Positions 1 to 12,711 of a DNA stretch of 64,000 bases are shown here, in pieces. The position numbers and the translations under genes are program-made. Position 1 is the first letter of the stretch. Each line of letters opens with the position of its first letter. Source of the DNA: Dichomitus squalens LYAD-421 SS1 (taxonomy: Eukaryota > Basidiomycota > Agaricomycetes > Polyporales > Polyporaceae); the NCBI RefSeq assembly GCF_000275845.1, contig NW_006766925.1:146246-210245 (forward strand), read 5' to 3'. Under the pieces are notes generated by a model that ran no database searches, was not told where the DNA came from, and saw only the letters and a list, made by a program, of their open reading frames with translations.

Positions 1-650
1 NNNNNNNNNNNNNNNNNNNNNNNNNNNNNNNNNNNNNNNNNNNNNNNNNNNNNNNNNNNNNNNNNNNNNNNNNNNNNNNNNNNNNNNNNNNNNNNNNNNN
101 NNNNNNNNNNNNNNNNNNNNNNNNNNNNNNNNNNNNNNNNNNNNNNNNNNNNNNNNNNNNNNNNNNNNNNNNNNNNNNNNNNNNNNNNNNNNNNNNNNNN
201 NNNNNNNNNNNNNNNNNNNNNNNNNNNNNNNNNNNNNNNNNNNNNNNNNNNNNNNNNNNNNNNNNNNNNNNNNNNNNNNNNNNNNNNNNNNNNNNNNNNN
301 NNNNNNNNNNNNNNNNNNNNNNNNNNNNNNNNNNNNNNNNNNNNNNNNNNNNNNNNNNNNNNNNNNNNNNNNNNNNNNNNNNNNNNNNNNNNNNNNNNNN
401 NNNNNNNNNNNNNNNNNNNNNNNNNNNNNNNNNNNNNNNNNNNNNNNNNNNNNNNNNNNNNNNNNNNNNNNNNNNNNNNNNNNNNNNNNNNNNNNNNNNN
501 NNNNNNNNNNNNNNNNNNNNNNNNNNNNNNNNNNNNNNNNNNNNNNNNNNNNNNNNNNNNNNNNNNNNNNNNNNNNNNNNNNNNNNNNNNNNNNNNNNNN
601 NNNNNNNNNNNNNNNNNNNNNNNNNNNNNNNNNNNNNNNNNNNNNNNNNN
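1..650. other. Assembly gap
   Basis: This stretch is all N. No sequence can be read, so nothing can be said about a gene or repeat running into the window from the left. Confidence 0.99.
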
Positions 651-1239
651 CGGAATACAACACCTCATGCCCAACCCCCACAATTCCGTGCTGCATTTGC
701 TCTGCACAGATCTTCCCCCTCGTCCATCGGCACTCACCTCTCAGAAGGCCTCACATGCATTCAGCGAAGATCCTCCGAACGAGACCCTTCGTACACTCTT
801 CGGTGGATGTAGCGCCGGACATCTAGAGTGCCCTCCTTGCGTCCTTACATTATACCTCTATCTACGACCTCTCCTGCATGCTATCCCACACCTGTAGTCA
901 ATATCAGCATGGTTACAGCGGTCCCCGACGAAAATCTGCTTTCAGGAGGCCTGATCCAGCGAATCCGGATAATTTTGGACCTCCCGATGGCCTGATCCAG
1001 AGTCCGGCCAAATTTGAGCGAAAATCGGGAGGCCTGGTCAAATCCGGACGAATTTGGCCTCAGACAAGGCCTGATCCATCGGACAATTTTGGCCGGATTC
1101 AAGGATTTTGGATCATACATTTGGGCCTATTGCCGGGGGTCCTTCAGTAGTTCATCATCTTGTCCATACCGTCCATTCTCGGCCAAAGCCACCTTCGACC
1201 CTGACCATGCGCGCAGTCTCCCCGTCGGCGGCACCGCGT
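651..1239. repeat. Non-coding stretch with degenerate ~40-base repeats
   Basis: No convincing gene is seen. Between about 945 and 1105 the motif ggcctgatcca (one variant reads ggcctggtcaa) recurs four times at spacings of roughly 36-41 bases, each time followed by cgaat/ggataatttt-like sequence. The copies are diverged, so this is an old tandem or foldback repeat, possibly the eroded end of a mobile element. The rest, up to the stop codon of the tRNA ligase gene, is probably its 3' flank. Confidence 0.45.
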
Positions 1240-4130
1240 CTAGTTGTGCAGGCCCTTGACGCGTCCTTTGACCCAGACGTCCTTCAGGGGCACCGCCCAC
1301 ACGCCTGGGTGAGCCGTGGCGTCCCTCTTCCACTCCGTCACTAGGTCCCTCGCCTCCACCGGCGGCACGTTCTTGTCCCTCGTCCCCACCGTGATATGCA
1401 GCCGCTGCTTCACCTCGTCTGGCAAGTGGAGCACGAACTGCACCGCCTCCTTGTCTACCTCCCCCGGGTCGTCTGCAGCGACGGCGAGGTCGACCACCGT
1501 CGCCGCCATGATACGCTCGCTCCACACGACGTGCTCCAGGCGGAAGCTGAACAGCGGCGGGCGCGGCAGGGCGTCGACCGCACGGCACAGCTCCCACAGC
1601 TCGCCCTCCTTCGGGAGCGACTTGGAGTGCACGACCGTGACGTGCGGCCGCTTCTGCACCCGCTCCTCGCGCACGAGGTCGTCCCAGAACTTGCGCGCCT
1701 CGGAAGGTAGGTTCCCCACCGCGCCCTCGATCGCGGGCCCGACGACGCCCTGCAGGTCGACTTCTGCGAGGATGCCGTAGTACCGCGGAGGGCTTTTTGC
1801 CTTGCCGGCCTTCTTGCTCGACGCTGGTGGTTGCGCTTGCTCTGCCTTATCGGCGCTGTCCTTGGCTGCTTTCCTGCCTGCGCCGCCGCCTCCGCCGATA
1901 TCTGCACGCCTCTTGCCCCTGCTGCGCGGTTCGTACGCGCGCGCAACCGCCAGCGCCTGGCCCATGCGCTCGGGATCTGGCTGCTCCTTCCCGAGGTACT
2001 TCACGATCGCCCCGACTGCCCGAGCCAGCGCGTCCTCGAGCGGCTCCTCGACGTCCATGCTGACGACGACGTCCGCCTCGGAGTCCTGGAGCTCCTCGGC
2101 CCGCTTGAGGAACTGCCAGATCACGTCCTCGTGCGACTTGCCTGATAAATCGGCGTGGAGCGATTGGTGCTTGTCCCCGCGCGCGACGATGCGGTCGCCG
2201 CAGATCCGGTGGACCGTGGACAGCGGGAGGTCGAAGGACCAGTCGAGAGCGAGGAGCCGTGCGGGCGGGCTGAACTTCTGTGCGGCCTCGCGGAGCTGGT
2301 CGCGGTGCTGCTTCAGGTGATTGTTCCTGGTGTGTGAAGAGTTCAGTAGGGGCTCCGCAATAATCTTAGACAGCGTGTAAAGAGAGGACGACTTACTTAT
2401 CAGCGATAACGACGTCGTGCGTCTTCAGAGCCTGGACGACGTTCTTGATAAAGATCGGAGCGGCCTTCTTCGCCGAAATGTCGTCGCTTTGAATGTGCCC
2501 GAACCCGAACAGATGCTGGAGCGCGACCGCGATCGTTGTTTTACCTGCAGCACCATGTTTCCGTGTGAGACCGACAAGGCACAAAATGTTATATCCTGAA
2601 CAACAGGAAAACATGAGGGCTCACCAACGCCAGGGACTGCTACCGGCATGATAATGACCTTGCCCTTCATCAGATCCACGTCCTGCGCAAGGCCCGTCTC
2701 CTCCGGCACCTTCTCCGCCCCGACCTCCGCCTTCTTCCCCTCGTGGCTCTCCTTCCACTTCAAGAACCGCTCCCGCGTCGCGATGATGCCCTTGCCCTTG
2801 TTGAAGCCCTCGAACTGGCTCCTGTCGCGCTTGATCTCGCCACACACCCACTCGACGTACAGCTTCGTCTCCGGGCGGCGCAGCTTCCCCTTCGGCACGT
2901 TCCCCGGGCTCGGGCCCCTGCCCAGCAGCGTCCTCGTTACTTCGCGCCAGTCGCGGTACATCAGATAGGGCTCGTCGAACTTGACCTTGAAGAAGAACGA
3001 CGACCCCGCGGGGTAGGGCGAGAGCGACGCGGGCTTCTCGCCCCTGGTGGGCGGGACGGTGACGTGCGTGCGGACGACGAAGCCCTCGAGGGCCTCTCCG
3101 TTCCACTCACCCAAGCGCGCGATCTCCTCGGTGAAAGCTTTCACTTCGGGGATGGTGTTGAGGACGGTGGACGCGGTGGGGATGAAGCCCCATTCGCGCG
3201 CGAAGGCGTCGACGACGGGCTGGGGCTGCGTTTGAAACGCGCCCGTGCAGGCGTTGAGGCCGTGCAGGTGCAGGCCAGTTTTTTCTGCGCTGATGGGAAG
3301 GACGTGCTCCTCGAAGGAGTCGTCGCAGAGCTATGCACATACAACTTTGTTCACCCTTCAGCAGATCAGGAATGCATGAGATAGGACACACCTCAGCGAC
3401 TGCAGTCCAATTCTTCTCCCATAGGGTCTGCGCGAGCTGCTCCTCGGTCTTGCCGGCTGCCGCGAGGTGCTTTCGCAGCCACCGCTCGCCGACTTCCGCG
3501 TGCGACTTCGCGCCGCTGCTGCCTGGGCTAGGTCCGAGAGAGTGCTTGGAAGTGACGAGGAGCTTCGTAGGCGTGAGGGCGGCAATGAATATGATACATC
3601 CATTTGACTTGAGGGTGAGGGTATACGGAGGAGCTGTGTGTGACTCAAGTGCAGCCCACTGATTTGGGAGATCAGCGTCGTCCGCACGGGTCGGCAGCAA
3701 TGGCAATGGCACGCGACACTGGGGATAGCAATAGGATACTCACCGTTGTCCACGGTACCTCACCGATATTGAAAAACTTGTCGTATCCTCGCGCGACAAT
3801 CCGATGCTTCGTCTTCCCGGACGCGTTCTTGACGTCCTGCGTGAAGAGACCGCGCGCGAGGGTTGGGAAGGGAGAGGGGATATCATAGTACTTGAATTCG
3901 TTCATCTTCCAGCTCCGTACGAAGATGCTGGGAATCGCAGGTGCCTGATACTCGGTCGATTTGACGAGCTTGGGGGCCTTTTTGGACAGGGTCTTGAGGG
4001 CTTCAATCAGTTCATGGTCATCCTGGTCGATTGTGACGGATGCGAACAGCTGCTGTAGCTCCTCAATATGCGCTGGCTGCTGTTCGCCAGCGACGACTGG
4101 CGGAGGGGAGGGTGATTTGGGAGAGGCCAT
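1240..4130 (-). CDS. TRL1: Trifunctional fungal tRNA ligase
   Basis: This enzyme heals and seals tRNA halves after intron removal and, in fungi, also joins HAC1-type mRNA in the unfolded protein response. Five exons are read: 3744-4130, 3392-3658, 2625-3330, 2397-2544 and 1240-2326, giving 864 residues, near the usual fungal length. The N-terminal adenylyltransferase domain has the nucleotidyl lysine in KSNGCIIF (about Lys146). The central kinase domain has the P-loop PGVGKTT (about 451-457), split by an intron and followed by HDVVIADKNNH. The C-terminal phosphodiesterase has two HxT boxes, HVTVV near 731 and HITVG near 813. All three active sites are present. The start was placed at the ATG at 4130; the frame stays open upstream to 4220 but contains no ATG. 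The gene is divergent from EXO70. Confidence 0.95.
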
Positions 4131-4801
4131 GTTAATTTGGTAGATGTTCCACTGAGAGGGGTCAAGCGTGCGAGCCACCGAGGGTGTGCGTGGTCTTGAC
4201 AAAGGATTCACGAATACCAAGTCCCCGAATGCCTCAATTGTAGCACCGCGGAGAGCGGGACGTTGGAAGGCGGTGGTGACGAGGTTGCGTGCGTGGATGA
4301 TGCGGGGTAGGATGGCGGAACGCTCTAGACACGGAGAGCTTCTGTTCAGGATGCTGCAGCTGAAGCTGAAGCTGCAGCTATATATCTTGCGCGCGTCCGG
4401 GAGTTCTGACTCGACTGTCCTCGTCGAGCAATGTCGGAGGTCCGAGCGGTGAGTTGGAAAGAGTCAATATCATCATAGGCGAGCTGATGGCGGTCCTGTG
4501 CATGTCGAGTACGCCCTGCCTGCGGGCGCGTCGTTCTGACCGCTCGCAATCCACTTCTTCCGTTCTCCTTCCAAGCACACCCTCGTATCGTCTGCGCCTC
4601 TTGACTGCGCTTGCTATCTCGCTGTATTCTTCCCCGTCCAGCTTCTCTGCTGCGAACTCGACGACTAAGCTTCAGCCACCATCCACTGTCTTACCCTCGC
4701 CGCTCAGCGACTTTATCATAGTCCCTCTGCACCGTTCGGATCGTACTCTTCGGACTTGTTGTAGTTTACTCAAATACCCTTGGACCTACATTTCATATAC
4801 C
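4131..4801. promoter_or_regulatory. Divergent promoter region, TRL1 / EXO70
   Basis: This 671-base region separates two divergent start codons, so it should hold both promoters and 5' untranslated sequence. Two exact copies of the 8-base palindrome gctgcagc lie at about 4353-4360 and 4371-4378, just before a tatata stretch near 4380. Pyrimidine-rich tracts precede the EXO70 start. No coding exon with family support was found here. Confidence 0.5.
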
Positions 4802-7315
4802 ATGGATGATGAGACTGCTGAAATCGAGCTGGTATGTGCCACATCGGGATCCACCTGCCGCTGGCCGTGACTGTCTTCTGCAGCTTGAGCAGAACCTCAA
4901 CAAGACTAGGCAAATATCACAGCGTATGACTTGTGAGTGTCGCTAAGCTCCCAATGCGGGCGGCTCGCTCCATGTTTCGGTAGCGATCCTATCCAGCTTC
5001 GATACTCGACTGGTAAAACTTGAGAAGTCTATCCTCCCGCTCTACACCTCCACACAGCTGCTCACGAGAAGAGCGAACAGTACGTATGGGCCGCTCGCTC
5101 AATCTGGTCCTTTATAACCTTGCCCCAGATATCGACAATACATTGCAGAAGATTGACGAGATCGCGAGCTACCATGAAGGCGTTGCAGCGGAGGAGGCCC
5201 TGATCTTACGAGGGTACGCACTTCCCGCCCAGAGTATATTGATGGCGAGTCTGAACAATGTCATGAAGTCCTCAACCAAACCAACTCACTGCATACACTG
5301 AGGTGCTGGAGCGTATGAACGCGAGCGTCGCATTCAACAGCGCAGACTCCCGGGACAAAGTACGCTTACACCGGCCTCGTCGCCATGTTGCCTCTGACCC
5401 ACAGCGCGCAGGCGCGTCTCGTAGAAAGCGGCGCGAAGAAGCTCATTCAGCTGTACACGAAGCTTGTCGCGGAAGGGTCGTCGGGCGTACCACCCGGCGG
5501 CGCCGAGTTCTCGTCCATACCGTTCCCCGCGCATCTCCTTACGACCCTTCGTCCGCTTGTCGCTTTCCTCCGTACGCTCCCACTACCCGCGACGTACCCA
5601 TCGCATCCGGCTGCGCCTGGGATACAATCCGCATTAAAGGATGCACAGAAGGGGTATGGCGATATGCGTGGAGCTTGGGTGCGGAAGTGCCTGGAGACGT
5701 TCGGGAAGCGGTTGGTCGATAGGGCGGAGACTATCGACGGCGTTGCTGCAGGTCAGGAGGTGGGCAGGTGGACTGAGAATATGCTCAGTGTCGCAGAGGT
5801 ACGTTCATCTCGTTCGACTCCCTCTTTTGTTGTAATCAGAACCTCCCCCCGGGTTTTCACAGGAAGAGTACGACCTCCTACTCGAACTCGCTCCGCTGAA
5901 CGCCCCGAACGCCCTTAGCTCAACATACGCCACCCTCATCTCTCCACTCACCTCTCTCTTCACCTCCACACTCGGGTCGCTCGGTTCCCTGATCAAGCGC
6001 AACCTGAATAGGAATACCTTCTTTGCGCTGTCCGCTTACTCCTCGCTAACTTCGCTAGGAGCGCGGTGGAGCGACGTCATGACGCGGCGAGCAGATCGCA
6101 AGGAGAACGAACTGAAGGACGGCCTCCATTCCATTCGCGCGTCGTGCCTGCGTAGTTTCCCCGAGGTCTTGGCCGATATCCGGATGGCAGGTTTGGGGAA
6201 AGGCGGAGAGATCGGGACTGGGCTCGCAGAGTTCACAATATCGGTGTGTCTACTGTCACTGGAGTCGTCCCCGCTTGTTTCTCATATTCCGTGGACGACA
6301 GACCGTCCAGTACCTCGAGCGATTATTGGCAGTGCGCGATGCTGCGGCGTCGGCGCTTCTGACCCTTGGTGACGGCAACTGGAAGATGGGCGAGGGGACG
6401 CAGGTGGGCAAGACGAAGGCTGCCGACGTCGACGAGCAAACCGTGCTCGAACATTTCACATGTGCGTCCCACGTCTGCCTCGCCTTCCTTCCCCTCTCCT
6501 TCCCCTCCGCGTATGCGCTGACCACCCCAATGCGACACAGACGACGTCGTCAACGCCGTGATCCAGTCTCTGATTTCGCTCTCGCGGACGAGCAAGCGCC
6601 CCGCGTTCGGCGCGATCTTCCTGCTCAATAACGTCTCCTTCCTCCGCACGCAGCTCCTCGTTGAGCGCTCGGACGTGGCCGCGATCCTCTCGCGCCCGTC
6701 GCAGGACCTGCTCAACTCCAACTTCCGCATCGCCAAAGCGGGCTACTTCGAGGCCAACTTCTCGCCGCTCCTCCAGACGCTCATCGACGAGAAGGACAAG
6801 GGCAAGAGCGCGGTCAAGGAGAAATTCACCCGGTTCTTCGATCTGCTCGACGAGGTCACGGAGCGGCACCAGATGGCGCGGGTGCTCGTGGACGACCCGG
6901 ATGGGCGGGCGACGGTTGCGGACGAGGCTGTCAAGCTCGTCGTGCCGTCGTTGCAGAGGTTTATTCAGCGGAATCTCGGGAAGGAGTTCAGCAAGAGTGA
7001 GTGCGCTGATCTCTCAGACGTCAGGGCTTATGCTGATGTGTCTCCTCTTCAGACCCACAGAAGTGTATGTGTTTCGTGATGGAGACGTCAGCACGGGGTT
7101 GGGTCTGACACACTCTGTAGACATCAAGATGCCTCCTGAGGATGTCGAGAACTTGATCAAGGGGTTCTATACGTAGGTCTCTTATCTGAGTTCATGTACT
7201 CGAGCGCTAACTTGTGGATGCCTCGTTCAGCGGTGGCACAAGCACACTGCCATTGCCTCCACCACAGGAGAAGCTCACTAACACCCTATTACAACAAGCT
7301 GGATGGGGCTGGTAG
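4802..7315 (+). CDS. EXO70: Exocyst complex subunit Exo70
   Basis: Exo70 binds PI(4,5)P2 and Rho GTPases at the plasma membrane and helps tether secretory vesicles at growing hyphal tips. Twelve exons are read: 4802-4831, 4884-4932, 4984-5079, 5129-5213, 5269-5359, 5412-5798, 5863-6243, 6302-6461, 6541-6996, 7053-7064, 7121-7172 and 7231-7315, giving 627 residues (yeast Exo70 has 623). The N-terminal coiled segment contains LEQNLNKTRQISQRM and TRRANNIDNTLQKIDE. The C-terminal helical rods contain LSRTSKRPAFGAIFLLNN and end in QQAGWGW. Exon 10 is only 12 nt; it is needed to keep the frame and gives the NPQKY stretch. The stop lies 52 bases from that of the convergent methyltransferase gene. 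Confidence 0.93.
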
Positions 7316-7367
7316 TTATTAGAGTATATCATCACGGCTAGGTCAACGTGTACAACATCTGCGGAGC

Positions 7368-10057
7368 TCATTGTGATTCATCGTCTGAAACGTTCTTGTC
7401 ATTGTTGCTAGGCCCCCAATAGGATTCGCCATAGTCGAGCAGGAGCTCTCGGCCTTTCTTCACAAGTTTTTTCCCTGCTCAACACCATTAGCTGTGAGGC
7501 ATACTCCAAGGTAGAGATAATTCACCGGTCGTGAAATATATCTTGACATCTCCATCAACATTAATTTCTGTAGCTGGGAAGTAAGGATCTATCAGCTGTA
7601 TTTTGGTGTCTCAAGACTCACCCTCCGCTGCTGCATTGGGTTTAGTGCCTTTTGGGGGATGATTCAAGCACCGAGTAGGGTCCCCAACTGTGGCAGCATC
7701 AAGGACAGAGTCCTGATCACCGTTGAGACCAAACAGATAATTCAACCCCCTATGCTGGAAGACCATTTTTTGTGCTTCGTCTGCCCTGTAAGTCGCTTCA
7801 GCTACACCAAAGGAACGCAGTAAACGTGTGGCCAGACCTATCCCTTGCGCGCTGAGTTAGAGGCATGGTGAAGTACTCTCCAATATACTCTAATATTGCG
7901 TCAGCCACGGCATGCTTGCGATACGTAACCATGGAACATACCCCCAAGTAGGCTCTCTTTGGGAATATCACTGGTAGCAAAGGTTCCTAACCCAAATGAA
8001 CCCTGATAAACCGCAAGCTTCTGATGCACAAGTTCAGATGTTTGTATGGTGGAAAGGGTGGCGCCTCTTACCTTTGGCATTCTTGTTTGTAGTGTCATGA
8101 ATGAGCATCTATGCTTGCTCCTCTTCTTTCCCTTTGCCTTCATTCCTGTCACTTCTGTTCAGGTCACAAGTCACACTGCCGACCAAATGAGCACATGGCT
8201 TACTGCATTGGCGTCAGCTTCTGACACTATTGGTCGAGATGGATGTCATACTGACCTTGAAATGCAGAATTCAGGGCTACATTCCATACCCCTTAAATGA
8301 CAGGGGCAGGTTTCCTTGATACAATCTCTACACCGGCATCCGATAGCTCGCGTCGATTGGCCTGACACCCGTCAGTATCGATGGACGTCAACACCTATTG
8401 ACTTACATTGACATCTGCATCGTCTTTGGCACTTATGCTTCTTTCTCGAACAAATGCACCCGTTCCAAACTTCGCAAGGGCCCTTATGAATGCAAAACGG
8501 AAGCCTGTATACTCGTCAGTCCACCCAAACAGCCAACGATGAGGGCAGCTGGGGATTACTTCGCTAAAGCGCTCGGATGCCACCTAGGCGAGAAAGAATT
8601 GGGTATGTCTTCGTCCGGAAGGACAAGCTCCCTGTGGACGAAAACCTGATATGGTATTCAAAAAAGGGTACACGTGCACTGTATATCGGGCTTACAGCGA
8701 TACAAGTAGTCTTGCATAATTTAGCAATTGTGCAGCTCGATTCGTTGGGGAACAACTTGAGCGCTTCATATATTTCCTGGTTCACTTCTACAACATCCTG
8801 CGCTCGTCATGAGTCAGATTAGTCTCTGTTGAGGTTGGCATTAGCTGCGATACTAACAGGATATTTCTCGGCCTCTCGTGAGCGGAAGCAATTCGGACCA
8901 CATATAGTCACCCTCCGGAGGTCCTTGTGATTCCCGGTGGCGGGATCGAGGGCAAAGGGCGGATAGCGCTGCCCTACCCAGATTTCATCAGAGACGGAAC
9001 CAGATAGGACATTCTGATGCTACCATACTTACTGTGCAGCATGCACAAGGCTTCGTGACAATTTGCGCTAGCACAAAACGAGGTCGTCATATCGTCCACA
9101 GATTTACCAAGGTGCGGCGACGCCGACGACGGCCGGAGTTTATTCAGCGCAGAGACCTGAGCGGATGAGTCGGACGAGTAGGAGTCTCCCCATTGGAGGA
9201 GATCACTGGATATATTGACGCGTTGTACATGTTCACTAACGCTACGAAGACAACGCCCGTATACGGAGCGAGAGAAAACATACCGATGGTGCATGGAAGC
9301 GCTCAACCCAGACGAACCATCAATTGAAGGGAAGAAGTCCACGGAGTATTGATCCAGCACCTCCGGGGAGAGTCCAGCACTGTGAAGTCTGTAGACAGCC
9401 TCCAGAGCGATGAGCTTGACTGCAGACAGTTGATTAAACCATCAATGAGGGGAAATCGGTAGATAGCGACTTACAGTCAACGTCATACCACGAGTGCTGC
9501 CAAGCAAATACGTCGTGCTTCCGGGCGAACTCTTCGAGATCATGCTGAAGGAAGCTAGGATCGTCATAGGGCATGTACTGTAGGATCCTAACGTCTAGCT
9601 CATGCTTGATGTTCCGTGTCGCCGGTGTGCATGACTCATACTTCGGGTAGGCGCAATCCTTACAAGGAGGAAGGGAGGTTTCTTCCATGGCACCGGCGTT
9701 GTAGATCACTTCATCGTAATCGACAATCCACTGCTCATATAAGACACGATTGCCCTCCCCTTCTATGGAATTGTCGACATCAGATAGATCTCCGAAGTCC
9801 GAGAGAAAGTCGTCGAGGGCAAAGGCAGACGAAGGATCAGTAGTCCGCAGGTTCCGCAGCGTTCGCTCACAATATGCCGGCTCCCAAACGTAGTACTGCT
9901 GCCATGTGTCTCGATAGGCTGCTTGTATCTGCTCTGGAACGCGCGCAAGCTCACGGATGCGCTCCGCATATCGCTCGCGCAAAACAACGTCGAGTTCTTC
10001 ATCAGAATGGGGCGTAGAAGTCCGAGTGGTCGAAGGAGGCGTTTCCCGCGTAGACAT
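7368..10057 (-). CDS. EZH2-like: E(z)-type CXC-SET histone methyltransferase (probable H3K27, PRC2 catalytic subunit)
   Basis: About 14 exons are inferred: 9475-10057, 9284-9419, 9033-9241, 8858-8973, 8696-8797, 8560-8645, 8407-8504, 8256-8361, about 8072-8117, 7942-8020, 7838-7889, 7622-7785, 7526-7573 and 7368-7474, roughly 640 residues. The cysteine-rich CXC block reads KGPCEVWNGCIC, then RRCRCQCQ, GCRCRDC and ETCPCHLRG, the spacing expected of Enhancer-of-zeste proteins. The SET domain follows with GSFGLGTFA, GEYIGEY, a RCLNHPPKG core in place of the usual RFxNHS, and a KKGRELLLDYGESYWG end. The N-terminal 200 residues match no motif I know. Family knowledge places E(z) in PRC2, writing H3K27 methylation for facultative heterochromatin. 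Two places are uncertain: the link between the CXC exon and the SET exons (8072-8256), and an in-frame 42-nt segment (9242-9283) that may be a very short intron or coding. Confidence 0.82.
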
Positions 10058-10315
10058 TGTCGTTCAAAGAATGCAGGAGGTGCGCTGAGACAGGTGGGGG
10101 CGTAACTAGAGCAAGGACAGAGGAAGAAAGAAGAGGACAAGCGTTGGCCCACGCAACTGCGGCACATACGAGTCCTTGAAGCAGTGACGGGCATGAGTCA
10201 CAGTGTGACACAATGTCACAGTATCCGAGGGCCTACCGACTCAAGGACTCGAGCAACGACCACTACCGTCTCCGCCGACGTCAGGATCCTCTTCGAGGCC
10301 TTCACTTCGTCCGTC
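10058..10315. promoter_or_regulatory. Divergent promoter, methyltransferase / ATG18
   Basis: Only 258 bases separate the two divergent start codons. Near 10190-10230 are overlapping small inverted repeats built on gtcaca/tgtgac, which could be a regulator site or chance. No TATA box is obvious. Confidence 0.4.
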
Positions 10316-12084
10316 ATGGCCGAGCGTCTCAATCCTAACATGCTATTTGCGAATTTCAACCAAGACTTCACGTGGGCCTTGTACAAATCATCCTATTGAA
10401 TGACGTACTGAACACACCCATACAGGTGCGTATCCGTAGGGACGAAGAAGGGTTATAGCATCACCAACTGCGACCCTTTCGGACGGGTGTATACAATGAG
10501 TGCGTGTACTATGCATGGCTTTCTCCTCCGCTGACTTGACTGATCCACGGTAGACGACGGAGCACGAGGGATTGTCGAGATGCTGTTCTGTACATCCTTG
10601 CTCGCCTTGGTCGGCGCTGCGGACCATCCGCAATCTAGTCCACGGAAGCTCCAGATCGTCAATACTAAGGTGTGTATGATCTCGAACACACTCCGTTATA
10701 CCCCGTCATGTTGGAGCGCTGTCCTCCGGCACTGTGACCTTGCATTGGATAGTGCGCACGCTCTCAGTGAATCCCTGGGGTGCCCTCTCTTCCGCATCGG
10801 AACCGGCCTCTCATGCTTCTTTTCTCCCTGCACGCACAGAGGCAATCGATGATCTGCGAGCTTCTTTTCCCCTCCTCCATCCTCGCCGTCAAGCTCAACC
10901 GCAAGACGCTCGTCATCGTCCTCGAGGTCGAGATCTACATCTATGATATTTCGAACATGAAGCTTCTCCACGTAATTGAGACGACGCCCAATCCAAACGG
11001 TGAGTACTTTCATATATCCTCACGCGTTCGTTCCGGTACCTATATCCTGCCAAGCCATCGTCGCCCTATCCCCTTCCGCCGACAACTCTTACCTCGCATA
11101 CCCTTCCCCCGTCCCCTCACCTGCTCTCTCCCAGGCGTCAGCGACGCAACAGCCAAGCCCGCCCGCCACCGCGCCCTCGACGGGCGACGTCCTCCTCTTT
11201 TCCACGCGCTCACTCACTGTCGCGAATGTCATCCAGGCGCACAAGTCGCCCATCTCTTTCCTCTCCATCAACTCAACTGGCACCCTACTCGCGACCGCCT
11301 CCGAGAAGGGTACGGTGATCCGCGTTTGGAGCATTCCGGGGGCGGAGAAGCTTTATCAGTTCCGGAGGGGCACGCGCGAGGCGCGCATATACTCGATCAA
11401 CTTCAACATCGTCTCCACGCTGCTGTGCGTAAGCTCCGCGCACGACACCGTGCACATATTCAAGCTTGGGCAGGGGCAGGGGAGGGGGTCTGGGGTCGGC
11501 GCACAGAGCCCTTCCAGCCCGTCGGGATCTATCGACAGCAGGGAAGGGTCTCAGGGTCTGGACGGCGGATACGAGGCGTATGTGGACAAGAAGAAGGGTA
11601 GCAGTGTCTCGTATGTGGATCCCTTGCTGAGCGGTTCTTTGACGCATATTGACCGCTTCTATGCCTCAGATCAACATTGCGACGGAAATCACTACATCTC
11701 ACAAAGAATTTGACGTCGTCTGTTGGCGGCTACTTGCCCAACACGCTCACTGAGATGTGGGAGCCCTCACGAGATTTTGCCTTCTTGCGGTTACCCACCA
11801 GCGGTGCTCGGTGTATTGCGGCGCTTAGCGGGTGAGTACTCGGGGTCGAGTGTCATCGTTTATCGTAATCGCTCACTTGCTTTTGTAGGACGATGCCACA
11901 GGTTATGGTCATCTCATCGGAGGGTTACTTCTATTCCTACAATATTGACCTAGAGAACGGCGGCGAGTGTTCGCTTATGAAGCAGTATAGGTATGTGCCC
12001 TCATCGCCGTCCCCCTGCTGATGGATGGCTGACTATAAACACCTATGTAGCCTGCTGGACTCGAACGATGAGACGAATGATTGA
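10316..12084 (+). CDS. ATG18: Autophagy protein Atg18 (PROPPIN, WD-repeat)
   Basis: PROPPINs are seven-bladed beta-propellers that bind PI3P and PI(3,5)P2 on autophagosomal, endosomal and vacuolar membranes. Eight exons are read: 10316-10371, 10426-10499, 10554-10669, 10840-10999, 11055-11610, 11670-11831, 11889-11990 and 12051-12084, giving 419 residues. Recognisable blocks are [20 protein letters not shown] at the start, [20 protein letters not shown], the phosphoinositide-binding FRRG at about 238-241, and [20 protein letters not shown] near the end. Two low-complexity Ser/Pro/Gly inserts lie near residues 150-175 and 270-310; the first is at a blade loop. Intron 3 (10670-10839) is long for this locus, but both of its flanks are conserved family blocks. 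Confidence 0.94.
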
Positions 12085-12711
12085 GCGATCGTGGAGCAGA
12101 GCCGCGGGAGATATCGCTTCCACGATGGATCCGTAACCCTGTGGTATTCATTCTCGCCCTCGTTCCTGCTTTTCGTTTGTGTCTTGCGTCCTCATCGTGG
12201 CCGTCTCGTTCATCTCATATGTTGGAGGACTGTGGTATGCTGATGCGCTTGTTACGACTTGCATGATACCGTAGCGCCACCATACTTGTAATCATTAGCA
12301 TTCTCGGATATAGCGGCCGTAACTCGTCTTCTGGGCAACGCCCAGTCTACGTGTGCTTTGCTTGTGCTGAAGACTTGATGCACTGCTAACGAGTGCACTA
12401 TGGGCATGAAGCTCATGGTCACGTGCACTCTAAGCAGGTAAGTACTTCTTTTCGGGCTGCATCCCTGCAGCAGCTATGCCGCAGGCACATTGGATTTTGG
12501 GTCTCGACAACGAAGGGCATATGATTCATCCGTACATTAACTAGTCGTTACAGAACGTGAAGGCATCGTAAGTGAGTACTGCAGGGTAAGCTCGATCTGC
12601 AGAAACGTGGCGAACAGCTATACCAACCGCGTATCCAAGCTCAGGCATTGTTTGGTCCAGTGGTAATCCGATCCGATGTTCCTTTGCATTCCGAAGGGCG
12701 CCGTAGCACTT
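12085..12711. other. Convergent intergenic region
   Basis: This 627-base stretch lies between the 3' ends of ATG18 and the following minus-strand gene. It should hold both 3' untranslated regions. No conserved reading frame, tRNA or repeat was recognised. Confidence 0.5.

Noticed and set aside
4131..4220. N-terminal extension of the tRNA ligase as a mitochondrial presequence
   Set aside because: The frame is open upstream, but the first codon there is TTG and no ATG occurs before 4130, so ordinary initiation is not supported.
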